Shown in pieces: positions 42,553-50,510 of a stretch of 64,000 nucleotides of DNA. The DNA is taken from assembly GCF_004795035.1 (NCBI RefSeq), contig NZ_SSBK01000020.1, positions 62,001-126,000 on the forward strand. Reading direction: 5' to 3'. The position numbers and the translations under genes were made by a program. This DNA comes from Streptomyces sp. A0958 (GTDB taxonomy: Bacteria; Actinomycetota; Actinomycetes; Streptomycetales; Streptomycetaceae). Position 1 is the stretch's first letter; every line of letters begins with the position of its first letter. The notes under the pieces were generated by a model. It worked only from the letters and a program-made list of their open reading frames with translations. It had not been told where the DNA came from and made no database searches.

Positions 42553-43695
42553 TCAGCGCCCGGGGCCGTCCGGGCCGCTGTCGTCCCCCTCGACGGACAG
42601 CAGGTCCTCGGCGCGGCCTTCGAGCATCCGGGCGGTCTCGACGGAGCGGGGCAGCATGGTCTTCTCGTACGCGCGGACGGCGTCGGCGACGGTGGCGGCG
42701 TTCGCGAGGGAGAGGGCGAGGTCGCCGGCGTCGAGCATGGCGAGGTTGACCCCGACACCGAGCGGCGGCATGAGGTGGGCGGCGTCCCCGAGCAGGGTCA
42801 CCGTCGGATTGTGCGCCCAGGTGTGCGGGACGGGCAGCGCGTGGATCGGGCGGTGTACGTAGGGCCCGTCGTTGTCCGTGATCATCCGGCGCAGGCCGGG
42901 CGCCCAGTGGGCGTAGCGCTCCAGGAGGAGGGTGCGGATGCCGTCGGTGTCGGTGCCGGCCGGGCCGCGGGCGCCTGTCCAGTCCGCCGGTACGCGCTGG
43001 ATGAGGTAGGTGCGGATGTGATCGCCGCCGTTGCGCTGGGCGAACATCGCGCGTTCCCCGTCGGCGGCGTGGGCGCTGCCCCGGCCGACCAGCTCGGCGA
43101 TGTCGCGGTGGCGGTCGTCCACGCCGGAGAACCAGGCTTCCAGGAAGCTCACCCCGGTGTACGCGGGAACGGCGGACGACACGGCGGGCCGCACCCGTGA
43201 GTACGCGCCGTCGGCGCCGATGACCAGGTCCGTTTCGACGGTGGTCCCGTCGGTGAAGTGCAGCTGTCGCGGGCCGTCGTCCGGCCCGCCGACGCGTTCG
43301 AGGGTGTGGCCCCACCGGACGGTGCCCGGCTCCAGGGAGTCGAGCAGCAGGTCGCGCAGGACGCCCCGGTCGATCTCCGGCTTGAACAGTTCGTCGGGTT
43401 CCGGGACGTGGTGGCCGGTGAGTGCGCCGGCCGCCGTGTACCGGCGCATCTCCTGCCCTTCCGGGCGGGCCAACCGGAAGAAGTCGTCGAGCAGACCGGC
43501 CTCGCGCAGGGCGATCTGGCCGTTGTCCGCGTGCAGGTCCAGCGTGCCGCCCTGGTCACGGGTGTGCGGACCGTCGTCGCGGTCGTAGACGGTCACGGCT
43601 GTGCCGAGCCGCTGGAGGATGCGTGCGCAGGTCAGCCCGCCGGGGCCGGCCCCGATGATGCTGATCCGGGCGTGGGCGGGGGTGGGTGAGGGCAT
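42553..43695 (-). CDS. FAD-dependent monooxygenase (TetX/PHBH class)
   Basis: 380 residues from ATG 43695, which follows AAAGGAA. The N-terminal dinucleotide motif is ISIIGAGPGGLTCARILQRLG, the DG motif region DLVIGADGAYSRVRP, and the GD motif is VTLLGDAAHLMPPLGVGVNLAM. The family hydroxylates aromatics and includes the tetracycline-inactivating TetX, to which the pattern is similar. The gene is divergent from a TetR, so it may be an inducible detoxification enzyme. Drug resistance is a possibility, not shown. Confidence 0.9.
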   Translation of the reverse strand: MPSPTPAHARISIIGAGPGGLTCARILQRLGTAVTVYDRDDGPHTRDQGGTLDLHADNGQIALREAGLLDDFFRLARPEGQEMRRYTAAGALTGHHVPEPDELFKPEIDRGVLRDLLLDSLEPGTVRWGHTLERVGGPDDGPRQLHFTDGTTVETDLVIGADGAYSRVRPAVSSAVPAYTGVSFLEAWFSGVDDRHRDIAELVGRGSAHAADGERAMFAQRNGGDHIRTYLIQRVPADWTGARGPAGTDTDGIRTLLLERYAHWAPGLRRMITDNDGPYVHRPIHALPVPHTWAHNPTVTLLGDAAHLMPPLGVGVNLAMLDAGDLALSLANAATVADAVRAYEKTMLPRSVETARMLEGRAEDLLSVEGDDSGPDGPGR

Positions 43696-43765
43696 GAGCG
43701 TTCCTTTCGGGCCTTTCGAGGCAGGGGTGGTGCGTGAGAACGGGATGGCTGACCCCACCCGCCTA

Positions 43766-43815
43766 AAAAGTAGAACATGGAAAAAAGTAGAATCCAACAA
43801 CTTAGATTTGGATTC
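43766..43815. promoter_or_regulatory. TetR operator region between monooxygenase and TetR genes
   Basis: AAAAGTAGAA is repeated at 43766-43775 and 43783-43792. An inverted repeat GAATCC (43790-43795) and GGATTC (43810-43815) encloses 14 bp, mostly A/T. This AT-rich patch in a GC-rich genome lies in the 143-bp divergent gap before the TetR start at 43839, and is a likely binding site for it. Confidence 0.5.
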
Positions 43816-43838
43816 CACTGTCGGGTAGGCTCGCGCCC

Positions 43839-44423
43839 ATGACCGAAACCCCCGTCGGCCGCCGCGAGCGCAAGAAGGCGCAGACCCGGCAGTCGATCGC
43901 CGATGCCGCGTTGGAGCTCTTCCTGGAGCGCGGCTACGACCACGTGAGCATGCGCGACATCGCCGACGCGGCCGACGTCTCGACCGCCACGATCTTCAAG
44001 CACTTCCCTGGCAAGGAAGCCCTGGTCTTCGACCAGGAGGAGGGCGTGGACGCGCGGCTGATCGCCGCCGTACGGGACCGGGCCGCCGGCCAGGGCATCC
44101 TCGGCGCCCTGCACCAGCACCTGATCGACAGCTGGCTGCCCCTCGCGGCCCACCCGCAGCGCGAGGAGTTCGACCGGCTGGTCCACTCGACCCCGGCGCT
44201 GCGCGCGTACGCCGAACGCATGTGGGCCCGCCACACCGACACGCTGAGCACGGCCATCGCCGACGACCTCGGCGTGCCCCACGACGACCTCGCCTGCGTC
44301 ACCCTCGCCCGCTTCGTCCTGGAGATCCCCGTCCTTTCCCAGGGGCAGAAGGACCGCCGGGCCGCCGTCGACGGGGTCTTCGACATCCTCGCCCACGGCT
44401 GGCGACCGCCGGGCGGGGCGTAG
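43839..44423 (+). CDS. TetR-family regulator
   Basis: 194 residues. The helix-turn-helix (about 20-65) is clear: VSMRDIADAADVSTATIFKHFPGKEALVFDQ. The C-terminal region contains WLPLAAHPQREEFDRLVHSTPALRAYAERMWARH, as in Streptomyces TetR proteins next to monooxygenases. ATG 43839 is used. It likely represses the divergent FAD monooxygenase gene and responds to a hydrophobic ligand that the enzyme oxidises. It ends 10 bp before the convergent SpoIIE-type gene. Confidence 0.92.
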   Translation: MTETPVGRRERKKAQTRQSIADAALELFLERGYDHVSMRDIADAADVSTATIFKHFPGKEALVFDQEEGVDARLIAAVRDRAAGQGILGALHQHLIDSWLPLAAHPQREEFDRLVHSTPALRAYAERMWARHTDTLSTAIADDLGVPHDDLACVTLARFVLEIPVLSQGQKDRRAAVDGVFDILAHGWRPPGGA

Positions 44424-44432
44424 AGCGGCCTT

Positions 44433-46151
44433 CTAGGTGCTGATGCGGCGCAGGGCCAGGAGGGTCGCGTCGTCGGTGCGGTGGGGGCCGTCCAGGTGGG
44501 CGACGAGTCGTTCGGCGTAGTCCTGGAGTCCGGTGTTGCCGACGCCCGGGGCGGCTTCCCGGAAGCAGTGTTCCGCGGCGGTGAGGAAGCGTCGCGTGTC
44601 CAGATCGGGGTCGCTGGTGCGGCGTTCGGTCAGGCCGTCCGAGTACATCAGGACGATGTCGCCGACCTGCACGGGCGTGGTGGTGGCGGTGTAGGCCGCG
44701 CCGGGCATGACCCCCAGCGGGAGGCCGGGTCCGCCCTCGGGAGCCGGCAACTGGGCGGCGAGGCCGTCGCGTACCAGCACGGGGCGCGGATGCCCGGCGC
44801 AGGTCCAGCGGAGCAGGGCGCGTTCCGGGTGGAAGCGGGCGACGATCGCGGTGGCGGTGGACTCGCTCCCGTCGGCGCAGGCCACCTCGTTGAGCCACCC
44901 CGTGAGCCGTTCGACGGACTCCTCGGTGTAGGCGAGGCCGGCGAGGGCGTACCGCAGCTTGGCCATCAAAGTCGCCGCCTCCAGGCCGTGCCCGCGGGCG
45001 TCGCCCAGGGCGATCAGGAGGCGGCCGTCAGGAAGGCTGCGCGCCTTGTACCAGTCGCCACCGACTCCGGCTTCCCGCGCGTCGGGCCGGTAGACGGCCG
45101 CCGCGTCGAGTCCGAAGGGGGCCGGCTCGTCCTGGAAGTGCGGCAGCACCGCTTCGCGCAGGACGTCGGCGACCTCGGCGACGGCGTCGGTGCGCTCACG
45201 CTCACGGCGTGCCTCGCGTGCGGCACGCTCGGCCGCCTCGCGGTGCAGCCGGTCCGTGGTGACGTCGATGAGGACCGCCCGCAGGGCCCAGACCAGGCTG
45301 CCCGGAGCGATGCGCACGGGTTCGGCGACCATGCGGAACACGCGCTCGCGGCGCCTGCGCAGGCGCAGTTCGCACTCGGCGGTGCGCTTGCGCAGGATGA
45401 CGTCGTACAGCGTCCGGTACAGACCGGGCAGGCTGTCCGATGTGGTGGCCGTCGCCAGCTCCAGCAGGTCCGGCACCGGTGTGTCGCCGGGCAGGCCGAG
45501 TACCTGACGGAATCCGCGGGAGGGCTCGATCCCGTGGTCGCCGAGGTTCCACTCCGCCCAGCAGGAGCGGACGAGGTGCTGGGTGGCTGACGCCATACGG
45601 AGCCGGCTTCCGCGCTCCCATGACACCAGGAGGTGGTCACCGCAGGGGGCGACCCGGACCTCGCCGCTGATGCGCACCGGTCCCGTCGGGGTGCTCACGA
45701 GCCACTCCGCCGTTTCGGGGCCCTGCGGCGTGCCCTGGTGGTGCGCGCGGGTCAGCATGCCGGGGACCGGCGTACGGGAGAGGGCGGGGAAGAGCTCGAA
45801 GAGCGATGCGGGGCCGGCGCCCCGCGACACCGAACCCAGGGGCGGCCGGGAGGCCGCATAGGCGCGGGCCGCGGCGTTCTGGGTCACGTAGAAGACGTCC
45901 CGGAGCGCGCCGTCGTCATCGAACACCGGGACCACCAGCAGAGCCGCCATCGGGAGGGCGTCGAGCACCTCCTGGAGGGAGGGTGGCGCCGAGGGCGCCT
46001 GGGGCGGCGGAGCCGAGGGCGCGGGGTCGGCGGGGTGGAGCTCGGTGTACGCCGTGACGCGTCGCCGCTGGCTCTCCAGCAGCTCCCGGATCGCCCGCAG
46101 CTCCAGCCGGGAGCGCACGCCGTCCACCGGAGAGGGGTCGTCCAGGGGCAT
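44433..46151 (-). CDS. SpoIIE-family PP2C phosphatase
   Basis: 572 residues from ATG 46151 (AAGG 6 nt upstream). The N-terminal half has an initial helix/Pro-rich linker and two PAS-like sensory regions (about 60-160 and 190-300). A coiled coil (ERAAREARRERERTDAVAEVADVLRE) leads to the SpoIIE domain (about 330-570) with VGGDWYKARSLPDGRLLIALGD and GDARGHGLEAATLM, the metal-binding Asp residues of PPM phosphatases. Such proteins dephosphorylate anti-anti-sigma factors and control stress or development. No anti-sigma partner is nearby. A perfect 26-bp palindromic element sits about 130 bp upstream. Confidence 0.9.
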   Translation of the reverse strand: MPLDDPSPVDGVRSRLELRAIRELLESQRRRVTAYTELHPADPAPSAPPPQAPSAPPSLQEVLDALPMAALLVVPVFDDDGALRDVFYVTQNAAARAYAASRPPLGSVSRGAGPASLFELFPALSRTPVPGMLTRAHHQGTPQGPETAEWLVSTPTGPVRISGEVRVAPCGDHLLVSWERGSRLRMASATQHLVRSCWAEWNLGDHGIEPSRGFRQVLGLPGDTPVPDLLELATATTSDSLPGLYRTLYDVILRKRTAECELRLRRRRERVFRMVAEPVRIAPGSLVWALRAVLIDVTTDRLHREAAERAAREARRERERTDAVAEVADVLREAVLPHFQDEPAPFGLDAAAVYRPDAREAGVGGDWYKARSLPDGRLLIALGDARGHGLEAATLMAKLRYALAGLAYTEESVERLTGWLNEVACADGSESTATAIVARFHPERALLRWTCAGHPRPVLVRDGLAAQLPAPEGGPGLPLGVMPGAAYTATTTPVQVGDIVLMYSDGLTERRTSDPDLDTRRFLTAAEHCFREAAPGVGNTGLQDYAERLVAHLDGPHRTDDATLLALRRIST

Positions 46152-46281
46152 GTCGGGCCTTATCGGTGCGGTGCGGCGACGGGTGTGTAACAGCATCGGG
46201 GCGGGGCGCCGGGCACGCCAGCCGGTGTGGGCCGAGTGGCCGCCACGGCAGACCCTGAGGGTTCGCGCGAAACTCCTTCCT

Positions 46282-46307
46282 CGATGGTCAAGAAACGTTG
46301 ACCATCG
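46282..46307. promoter_or_regulatory. Perfect 10-N6-10 inverted repeat upstream of the SpoIIE gene
   Basis: CGATGGTCAA (46282-46291) and TTGACCATCG (46298-46307) flank GAAACG. The arms are perfect and the element is more AT-rich than its surroundings. It lies in the 488-bp region 46152-46639, which has no gene. TTGACC occurs on each strand. Its likely role is an operator for the downstream SpoIIE-type gene; the binding protein is unknown. Confidence 0.55.
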
Positions 46308-46588
46308 CTCGCGGACCTCCGGCATGGGCCGGGGCGTGGCGAACAGCGTTCGTACGAGCAGGGCGGAGAGCACGAACGACGTCCCCGGCCCGCGCCTGCC
46401 GGAACGTGCTCGGGCGGGCGGTGCCCCTCGTGGCGCCCATGCCGGCCCCGCCGTCGGCGAGCGCCGGCCCGGCCGCGTGAGGGTCGCGTCCACCTCCCGC
46501 ATGCCGGCCATGTGCGCCGCCCCGGCCGATGGTCCCGATCACCCCGGCATTCGAGGACCGCGCCGGGGGAGAGCGCCCCCGGCCTGCC

Positions 46589-46618
46589 GTGACGCCTCCC
46601 GCGAAGGCGAGGCGTCAC
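46589..46618 (-). terminator. Terminator after the phosphopantetheinyl transferase gene
   Basis: A perfect 10-bp stem GTGACGCCTC (46589-46598) and GAGGCGTCAC (46609-46618) has a 10-nt loop, 22 bp beyond the transferase stop. No T-tract. It is the probable 3' end of the biosynthetic transcript. Confidence 0.7.
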
Positions 46619-46639
46619 AACGACCCGTCGTCCTCACTG

Positions 46640-47404
46640 TCAGTCGGGGCCGGCACCGCCGATGCCCCGGCGGCGGACCGCCACTGCGGCCCGGTGGCCA
46701 TGAGGGACGGCGATGTCGGCCAGCGACCACCCCGACGGGGCGGCCGGTGTCCCGCCGGCGCCTACGTACTCCGTCGACGGGTCCGCACCCAGACCGATGC
46801 CGAGCCCCTTCAGATACGCCTCCTTCCTGGTCCACACCCGGGCGAACGCCGCCGGGCGCAGAGCGGGAGCGAGGGCGGCGAGTTCCGCCGCCTCCACCGG
46901 GTGGACGACATCGGCCGCCTCGACCAGGGTCTGCGGACTCGGCACCGGTTCGACGTCCACACCGACCGGGGCGGCGGCGACGGCGATGAGGCTCAGACCC
47001 TCGCAGTGCGAGAGCGAGAAGTGCAGGTGCCCGCCGGGCAGTACGGGACGGCCGTGCGGCTCACCGCAGCACGGGCACGGCGCCCGGGCCACCGAGACGG
47101 TCCGGGGGGCGACGCCCAGGTGGTTGCCGAGCACCCGGCGCAGCCCGATATGGGCGCACAGATAGGTGGCGCGGTCGCTGGGGCGGCGGAACTCCTCCGC
47201 CCGGGCCAGCTCCGAGGGGTCGAGGACGAGCGGGGCGTAGCGCGTCGCGCTCTCCTCGTGCGCGGCGGTGGCGACCAGCCAGAGCCGCGCGCCGTCCGGC
47301 CCGGGACCGGTGGGTGGGGGCAGCGCCGCGGGCAGCGGGGGCAGCGCGGTCGGGAGGAGGAGGGGGTCGAGGGCGGGCGGTGGACTGGGTTCCAGCAGGG
47401 ACAT
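46640..47404 (-). CDS. Sfp-type 4'-phosphopantetheinyl transferase
   Basis: 254 residues. It transfers phosphopantetheine from CoA to the active-site Ser of carrier domains. Motifs: the acidic metal-binding pair in VGVDVEPV and the second motif FARVWTRKEAYLKGLG. Substrate-contact residues are in LHFSLSHCEG. Length and the N-terminal subdomain indicate the Sfp class, which acts on secondary-metabolite carriers. It is the last gene of the cluster and would activate the T domains of the NRPS proteins upstream. A CPCCGEPHGRP Cys motif is present, as seen in some Sfp homologues. Confidence 0.93.
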   Translation of the reverse strand: MSLLEPSPPPALDPLLLPTALPPLPAALPPPTGPGPDGARLWLVATAAHEESATRYAPLVLDPSELARAEEFRRPSDRATYLCAHIGLRRVLGNHLGVAPRTVSVARAPCPCCGEPHGRPVLPGGHLHFSLSHCEGLSLIAVAAAPVGVDVEPVPSPQTLVEAADVVHPVEAAELAALAPALRPAAFARVWTRKEAYLKGLGIGLGADPSTEYVGAGGTPAAPSGWSLADIAVPHGHRAAVAVRRRGIGGAGPD

Positions 47405-47411
47405 GTCTGCC

Positions 47412-48698
47412 TCACACGGCTGTGGCGGTGGGCTCGGGGGCGGCGGATACCTCCGCTGCGGGGGTCTTCCGCGTCACGGGGGAGCGCAGGGCGAGGGTGG
47501 CGGCCACCGGCGAGAACAGGGCGATGGCCGCGCACAGCAGCCAGGTGCCGGTGACGCCCAGCGCGGCGGAGACCGAACTGAAGACGGCGAGCGACAGCGG
47601 CGCGGCTCCGATGCTGGACAGCGAGAAGGTGGACATCGCGGCGCCCAGCCGGCCCTCGGGGACGGCCTGTTGGTACGCGGTGACCAGGGCCGGGCCGTTG
47701 AGTCCCGAGAAGAGGCCGACGACGCACGCCGTGACGGCCAGGACGCTCGGGGAGGGGACCAGCGCCATGGAGCCCATGCCGACGGCGAGTCCGGTGCCGG
47801 TGACGAGGAGCTTGACCGGGACCGGGATGCGGTGGGCGAGGGCCGCACCCACCGCCGCCGACGCCAGGGCGCCGGCGCTGAACGCGGTCAGGGCCGCCGC
47901 GACCGAACCGATGCCCCACCCCTCGCCGGAGGCGCGCAGCGGAAGGGCGACCTCGGCCGGCCACAGGAAGGCGAAGTCCATGCAGAAGCAGGCGATGAAC
48001 ATCCAGCGCAGCTTCGGGTGGGCGCCCAGCAGCAGAAGACCGTCACCGGAACGCCTGAACAGCGAGGAACCTGTCCCGGACCGGCGCTCGGGGCGGCCCA
48101 TGCCATGGGTGACGTGGAAGGCGCAGACCAGCCAGACGGCGCATCCGGCGGCCGAGACGATCATGACGTCGGACAGGCCGCCCGCCACGACCAGCCACGC
48201 CCCGAGCGGTGATCCGGCGATCGGCGCCAGCCGCATCACCATGGAGAACAGGGAGTTGGCACGGCCCAGGTGCTCCTGGGGGGCCAGCCGGGTCAGCAGG
48301 ACCCCGGACGCCGGACCGGTGAGCCCGAGCAGGGAGCCCTCCACCACGGCGACGGCGACCAGGGGCCAGAGGCTGTCGGCGCCCGCGGTGACCAGGGTGC
48401 CGATGGCGAGGACGATGAGCCGGGTGGCGGTGGCCCGCAGCAGGACGGCGCGCGGGCCGAGGCTGTCGGCGAGAGCGCCCCCGAACAGCAGCATCAGGGC
48501 GCGCGGCAGCGTGGAGGCGAGGATCACGAGGGTGACGGCGCCCCGCCCGCCGAGCTGGACCGCGGTCCAGTTCATGGCGATGAGGAGGGCGAAGCTTCCG
48601 CACTGGACGGCGGCCTGGCCGGTGACGAAGCTGCCGATGCGCCGCCAGTCCGGGGCGGACGCCGCTTCGGACGACGGGGCGGAGGGGGTGGTTGTCAT
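47412..48698 (-). CDS. MFS exporter (EntS-like)
   Basis: 428 residues with 12 membrane helices from ATG 48698. The MFS loop after helix 2 is LFGGALADSLGPRAVLLRATATR, and a second repeat begins near SLFRRSGDGLLLLGAHPKLRWMF. The sequence resembles EntS-type and other MFS exporters found in NRPS clusters. It ends 8 bp before the PPTase start and starts 41 bp after the preceding gene. It probably exports the peptide product or a precursor; siderophore export is not implied. Confidence 0.9.
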   Translation of the reverse strand: MTTTPSAPSSEAASAPDWRRIGSFVTGQAAVQCGSFALLIAMNWTAVQLGGRGAVTLVILASTLPRALMLLFGGALADSLGPRAVLLRATATRLIVLAIGTLVTAGADSLWPLVAVAVVEGSLLGLTGPASGVLLTRLAPQEHLGRANSLFSMVMRLAPIAGSPLGAWLVVAGGLSDVMIVSAAGCAVWLVCAFHVTHGMGRPERRSGTGSSLFRRSGDGLLLLGAHPKLRWMFIACFCMDFAFLWPAEVALPLRASGEGWGIGSVAAALTAFSAGALASAAVGAALAHRIPVPVKLLVTGTGLAVGMGSMALVPSPSVLAVTACVVGLFSGLNGPALVTAYQQAVPEGRLGAAMSTFSLSSIGAAPLSLAVFSSVSAALGVTGTWLLCAAIALFSPVAATLALRSPVTRKTPAAEVSAAPEPTATAV

Positions 48699-48738
48699 GG
48701 GTTCGGCTTCCTGGGGGAGAGGGCTCGGAGCGGGCGGT

Positions 48739-49215
48739 TCAGCGGGGGTGCCGGGTGGCGCGGACGCTGACCCCGGTGTCGTCGCCGCGCAGCGTCGCGG
48801 TGACGGCCAGGGCGGCGGCGCGGCCGGCGGCGTGGTGCAGGGCCCGGCGGTCACGCGCGCCGCCGGTGCCACCGTGGGTGCGCAGTTCCAGGCGGCCGCC
48901 GAGGTAGCCCCGGCCCGCCTCGGCGAGGGTGCGCTCGGCGGCGCGGCGCGCGGCGCCGGCCAGGGAGTTCTGGTCCTCCGCCTCCCGTATGTCGTCGTCG
49001 GCGGCGCGGCGGGCGGCTTCGGCCAGGGAGTTCTGGTCCTCCGCCTCCCGTATGTCGTCGTCGGCGGCGCGGCGGGCGGCTTCGGCCAGGGAGTCCTGGC
49101 CTTCCGCCCCCCGTACGCCGTCGTCGGCGGCGGCGACGGTGATGCCGGGCAACTCCCTTACCAGGAACCGGGCCTGGACGGTCCGGCCGCGCCGGCGGTA
49201 CGGCCACGCGGTCAC
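48739..49215 (-). CDS. Unrecognised small protein with 21-residue tandem repeats
   Basis: 158 residues from GTG 49215, which overlaps the FMN-protein stop (GTGA). The N-terminal 30 residues form a basic strand region (WPYRRRGRTVQARFLVRELPG). Residues 31-93 are three 21-residue repeats of the type DDDIREAEDQNSLAEAARRAA, an acidic/Ala-rich amphipathic helix. The tail has RGYLGGRLELRTHGG and RALHHAAGRAAALAVTATLRG. No Cys, no signal peptide, no membrane segment. I do not know the family. Position suggests an accessory subunit or scaffold of the FMN/asparagine-synthetase enzymes. Confidence 0.7.
   Translation of the reverse strand: MTAWPYRRRGRTVQARFLVRELPGITVAAADDGVRGAEGQDSLAEAARRAADDDIREAEDQNSLAEAARRAADDDIREAEDQNSLAGAARRAAERTLAEAGRGYLGGRLELRTHGGTGGARDRRALHHAAGRAAALAVTATLRGDDTGVSVRATRHPR
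48937..49125 (-). repeat. Three 63-bp tandem repeats within a coding gene
   Basis: Three 63-bp units in frame encode residues 31-93 of the 158-residue protein. Two perfect 63-bp copies occur at 48958-49020 and 49021-49083. The outermost unit is more diverged. The perfect identity of adjacent copies points to a recent duplication by slippage or unequal crossover. Confidence 0.9.
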
Positions 49216-50510
49216 GGCGCCGCTCCGACGGCGGCCTGGCCGGTGGTGAGTGGTGCCCGCCCGTCGAAGGGGCTGTCCGGCCACCACAGGTCCTCGGGGC
49301 CCAGCGCGGTGACCGTGTACTTGCCCAACGCGCTGACCAGCAAGCGCAGTTCGAGGGCGATGCTCTCGACGAGGCGTTCCAGGCCGTGTTCGGGGTCCTC
49401 GTCCACCGCGACCAGGGCGGCGCGCCCCAGGCCGACGGCCCGGGCGCCGAGGGCTAGGGCGCGCAGGGCGCGTCCGCCCTCCCACATGCCCCCACTGGCG
49501 AGCAGGCAGCCGTCGGGGCGGCCGATCCGGCGCAGGCATTCGGCAAGCGGCAGCCCGACCTGGTCCAGGAAGACCCGGGGGGCCCAGCCGGTGCCGCCCT
49601 CGGCGCCGTCCACGGTGACGGCGTCCGCTCCGGCGGCCCAGGCGATACGGGCGGCGTCCCCGATGTCGCGCCCCGGGTGGAACTTCACCCAGGAGCGGGC
49701 CTTGGGGAAGTTGTTCCGCATGAAGCGCAGTTGCTGGCGCAGGATCTCGTCGGTGAAGGTGCCGGGCGTGGCACAGCGCAGCCTGCGGTCGTCGTCCTCG
49801 CCGAACACCTCGCTGATCGTGAACCGGTCCGCCAGCTGCTCCGCCTCCGCGCCCGCGACCACGGTCATGCCGCCGAGACCGGGCTTGGCACCCTGGCCGG
49901 TCTTCAGCTCGAAGGCCAGGCGCCCGGATTCGAGCAGTGGGCGGGTGGCGGGGTCGCTGTAGAGAAGGTTCCAGACCTCGGAGTCGGCGTCCTCGGTCGA
50001 CTGCTGGACGACGATTCCGCCCACGCCCTCGGGCGCGGCGCCGAGGTAGGCCTCGATGCGGTCGAGGAGCGCGGAGCGGGTGGCGTCCCCGCCGCGCCGG
50101 TAGCCGTGGACGGGCACCATGTTCTCCCCGATGACCATGGGGATGCCGAGCCGGCCCGCCTGGCGCGAGGCGTGGACGGCGAGGTCGCCGCTGCCCGCCC
50201 GGGTGGACCCGAAGGCCGACAGGTACAGCGGGAGCGAAGCGCCGAAGCCGCCGGTCCGGGTGGTCAGGTCGACATCGCCGGACTCGGGCTCGCGGGCCAG
50301 GGCGATGAGCTTTTCGAGCCGCTCGGGCATGAAGACGGGCGGGGCGATGCGGGCCCGGTCGAGCGCGTCGGTGCCGACGGCGCTCTCGGCGCCGGGTCCG
50401 AAGAGTTCGGCCCCGTACGAGCCGGGGGCGGGGAAGACCTCGGCGGTGCCGTGCCGGGCGCGGGCGCGGACCTGCCGTTCCGGGAAGCCGGCCGCGGTGA
50501 GGGCGCTCAC
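49212..50510 (-). CDS. Glutamate synthase FMN-domain protein lacking the Fe-S motif
   Basis: 432 residues from GTG 50510, overlapping the upstream stop. It matches the FMN domain of GltB (archaeal-type alpha subunit): ELKTGQGAKPGLGG, VKFHPGRDIGDAARIAWAAGADAVTVDGAEGGTGWAP-type core and SGGMWEGGRALRALALGARAVGLG. The family normally carries a Cys-rich [3Fe-4S] segment just after this point; here it is replaced by ALVAVDEDPEHGLERLVES with no Cys. The glutamine amidotransferase and GXGXG domains are also absent. It is therefore an FMN flavoprotein probably repurposed for imine/amine redox chemistry. Its substrate in this cluster is unknown. Confidence 0.85.
   Translation of the reverse strand: MSALTAAGFPERQVRARARHGTAEVFPAPGSYGAELFGPGAESAVGTDALDRARIAPPVFMPERLEKLIALAREPESGDVDLTTRTGGFGASLPLYLSAFGSTRAGSGDLAVHASRQAGRLGIPMVIGENMVPVHGYRRGGDATRSALLDRIEAYLGAAPEGVGGIVVQQSTEDADSEVWNLLYSDPATRPLLESGRLAFELKTGQGAKPGLGGMTVVAGAEAEQLADRFTISEVFGEDDDRRLRCATPGTFTDEILRQQLRFMRNNFPKARSWVKFHPGRDIGDAARIAWAAGADAVTVDGAEGGTGWAPRVFLDQVGLPLAECLRRIGRPDGCLLASGGMWEGGRALRALALGARAVGLGRAALVAVDEDPEHGLERLVESIALELRLLVSALGKYTVTALGPEDLWWPDSPFDGRAPLTTGQAAVGAAP

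Noticed and set aside
42553..43818. A longer start for the FAD monooxygenase (to 43818)
   Set aside because: The extra N-terminal part crosses the AT-rich operator region and lacks a ribosome site; ATG 43695 has AAAGGAA.
46152..46639. Small open frames between the SpoIIE gene and the PPTase gene
   Set aside because: They lack ribosome sites, are Arg/Pro/Gly-rich and overlap the palindrome and the terminator; no coding support.
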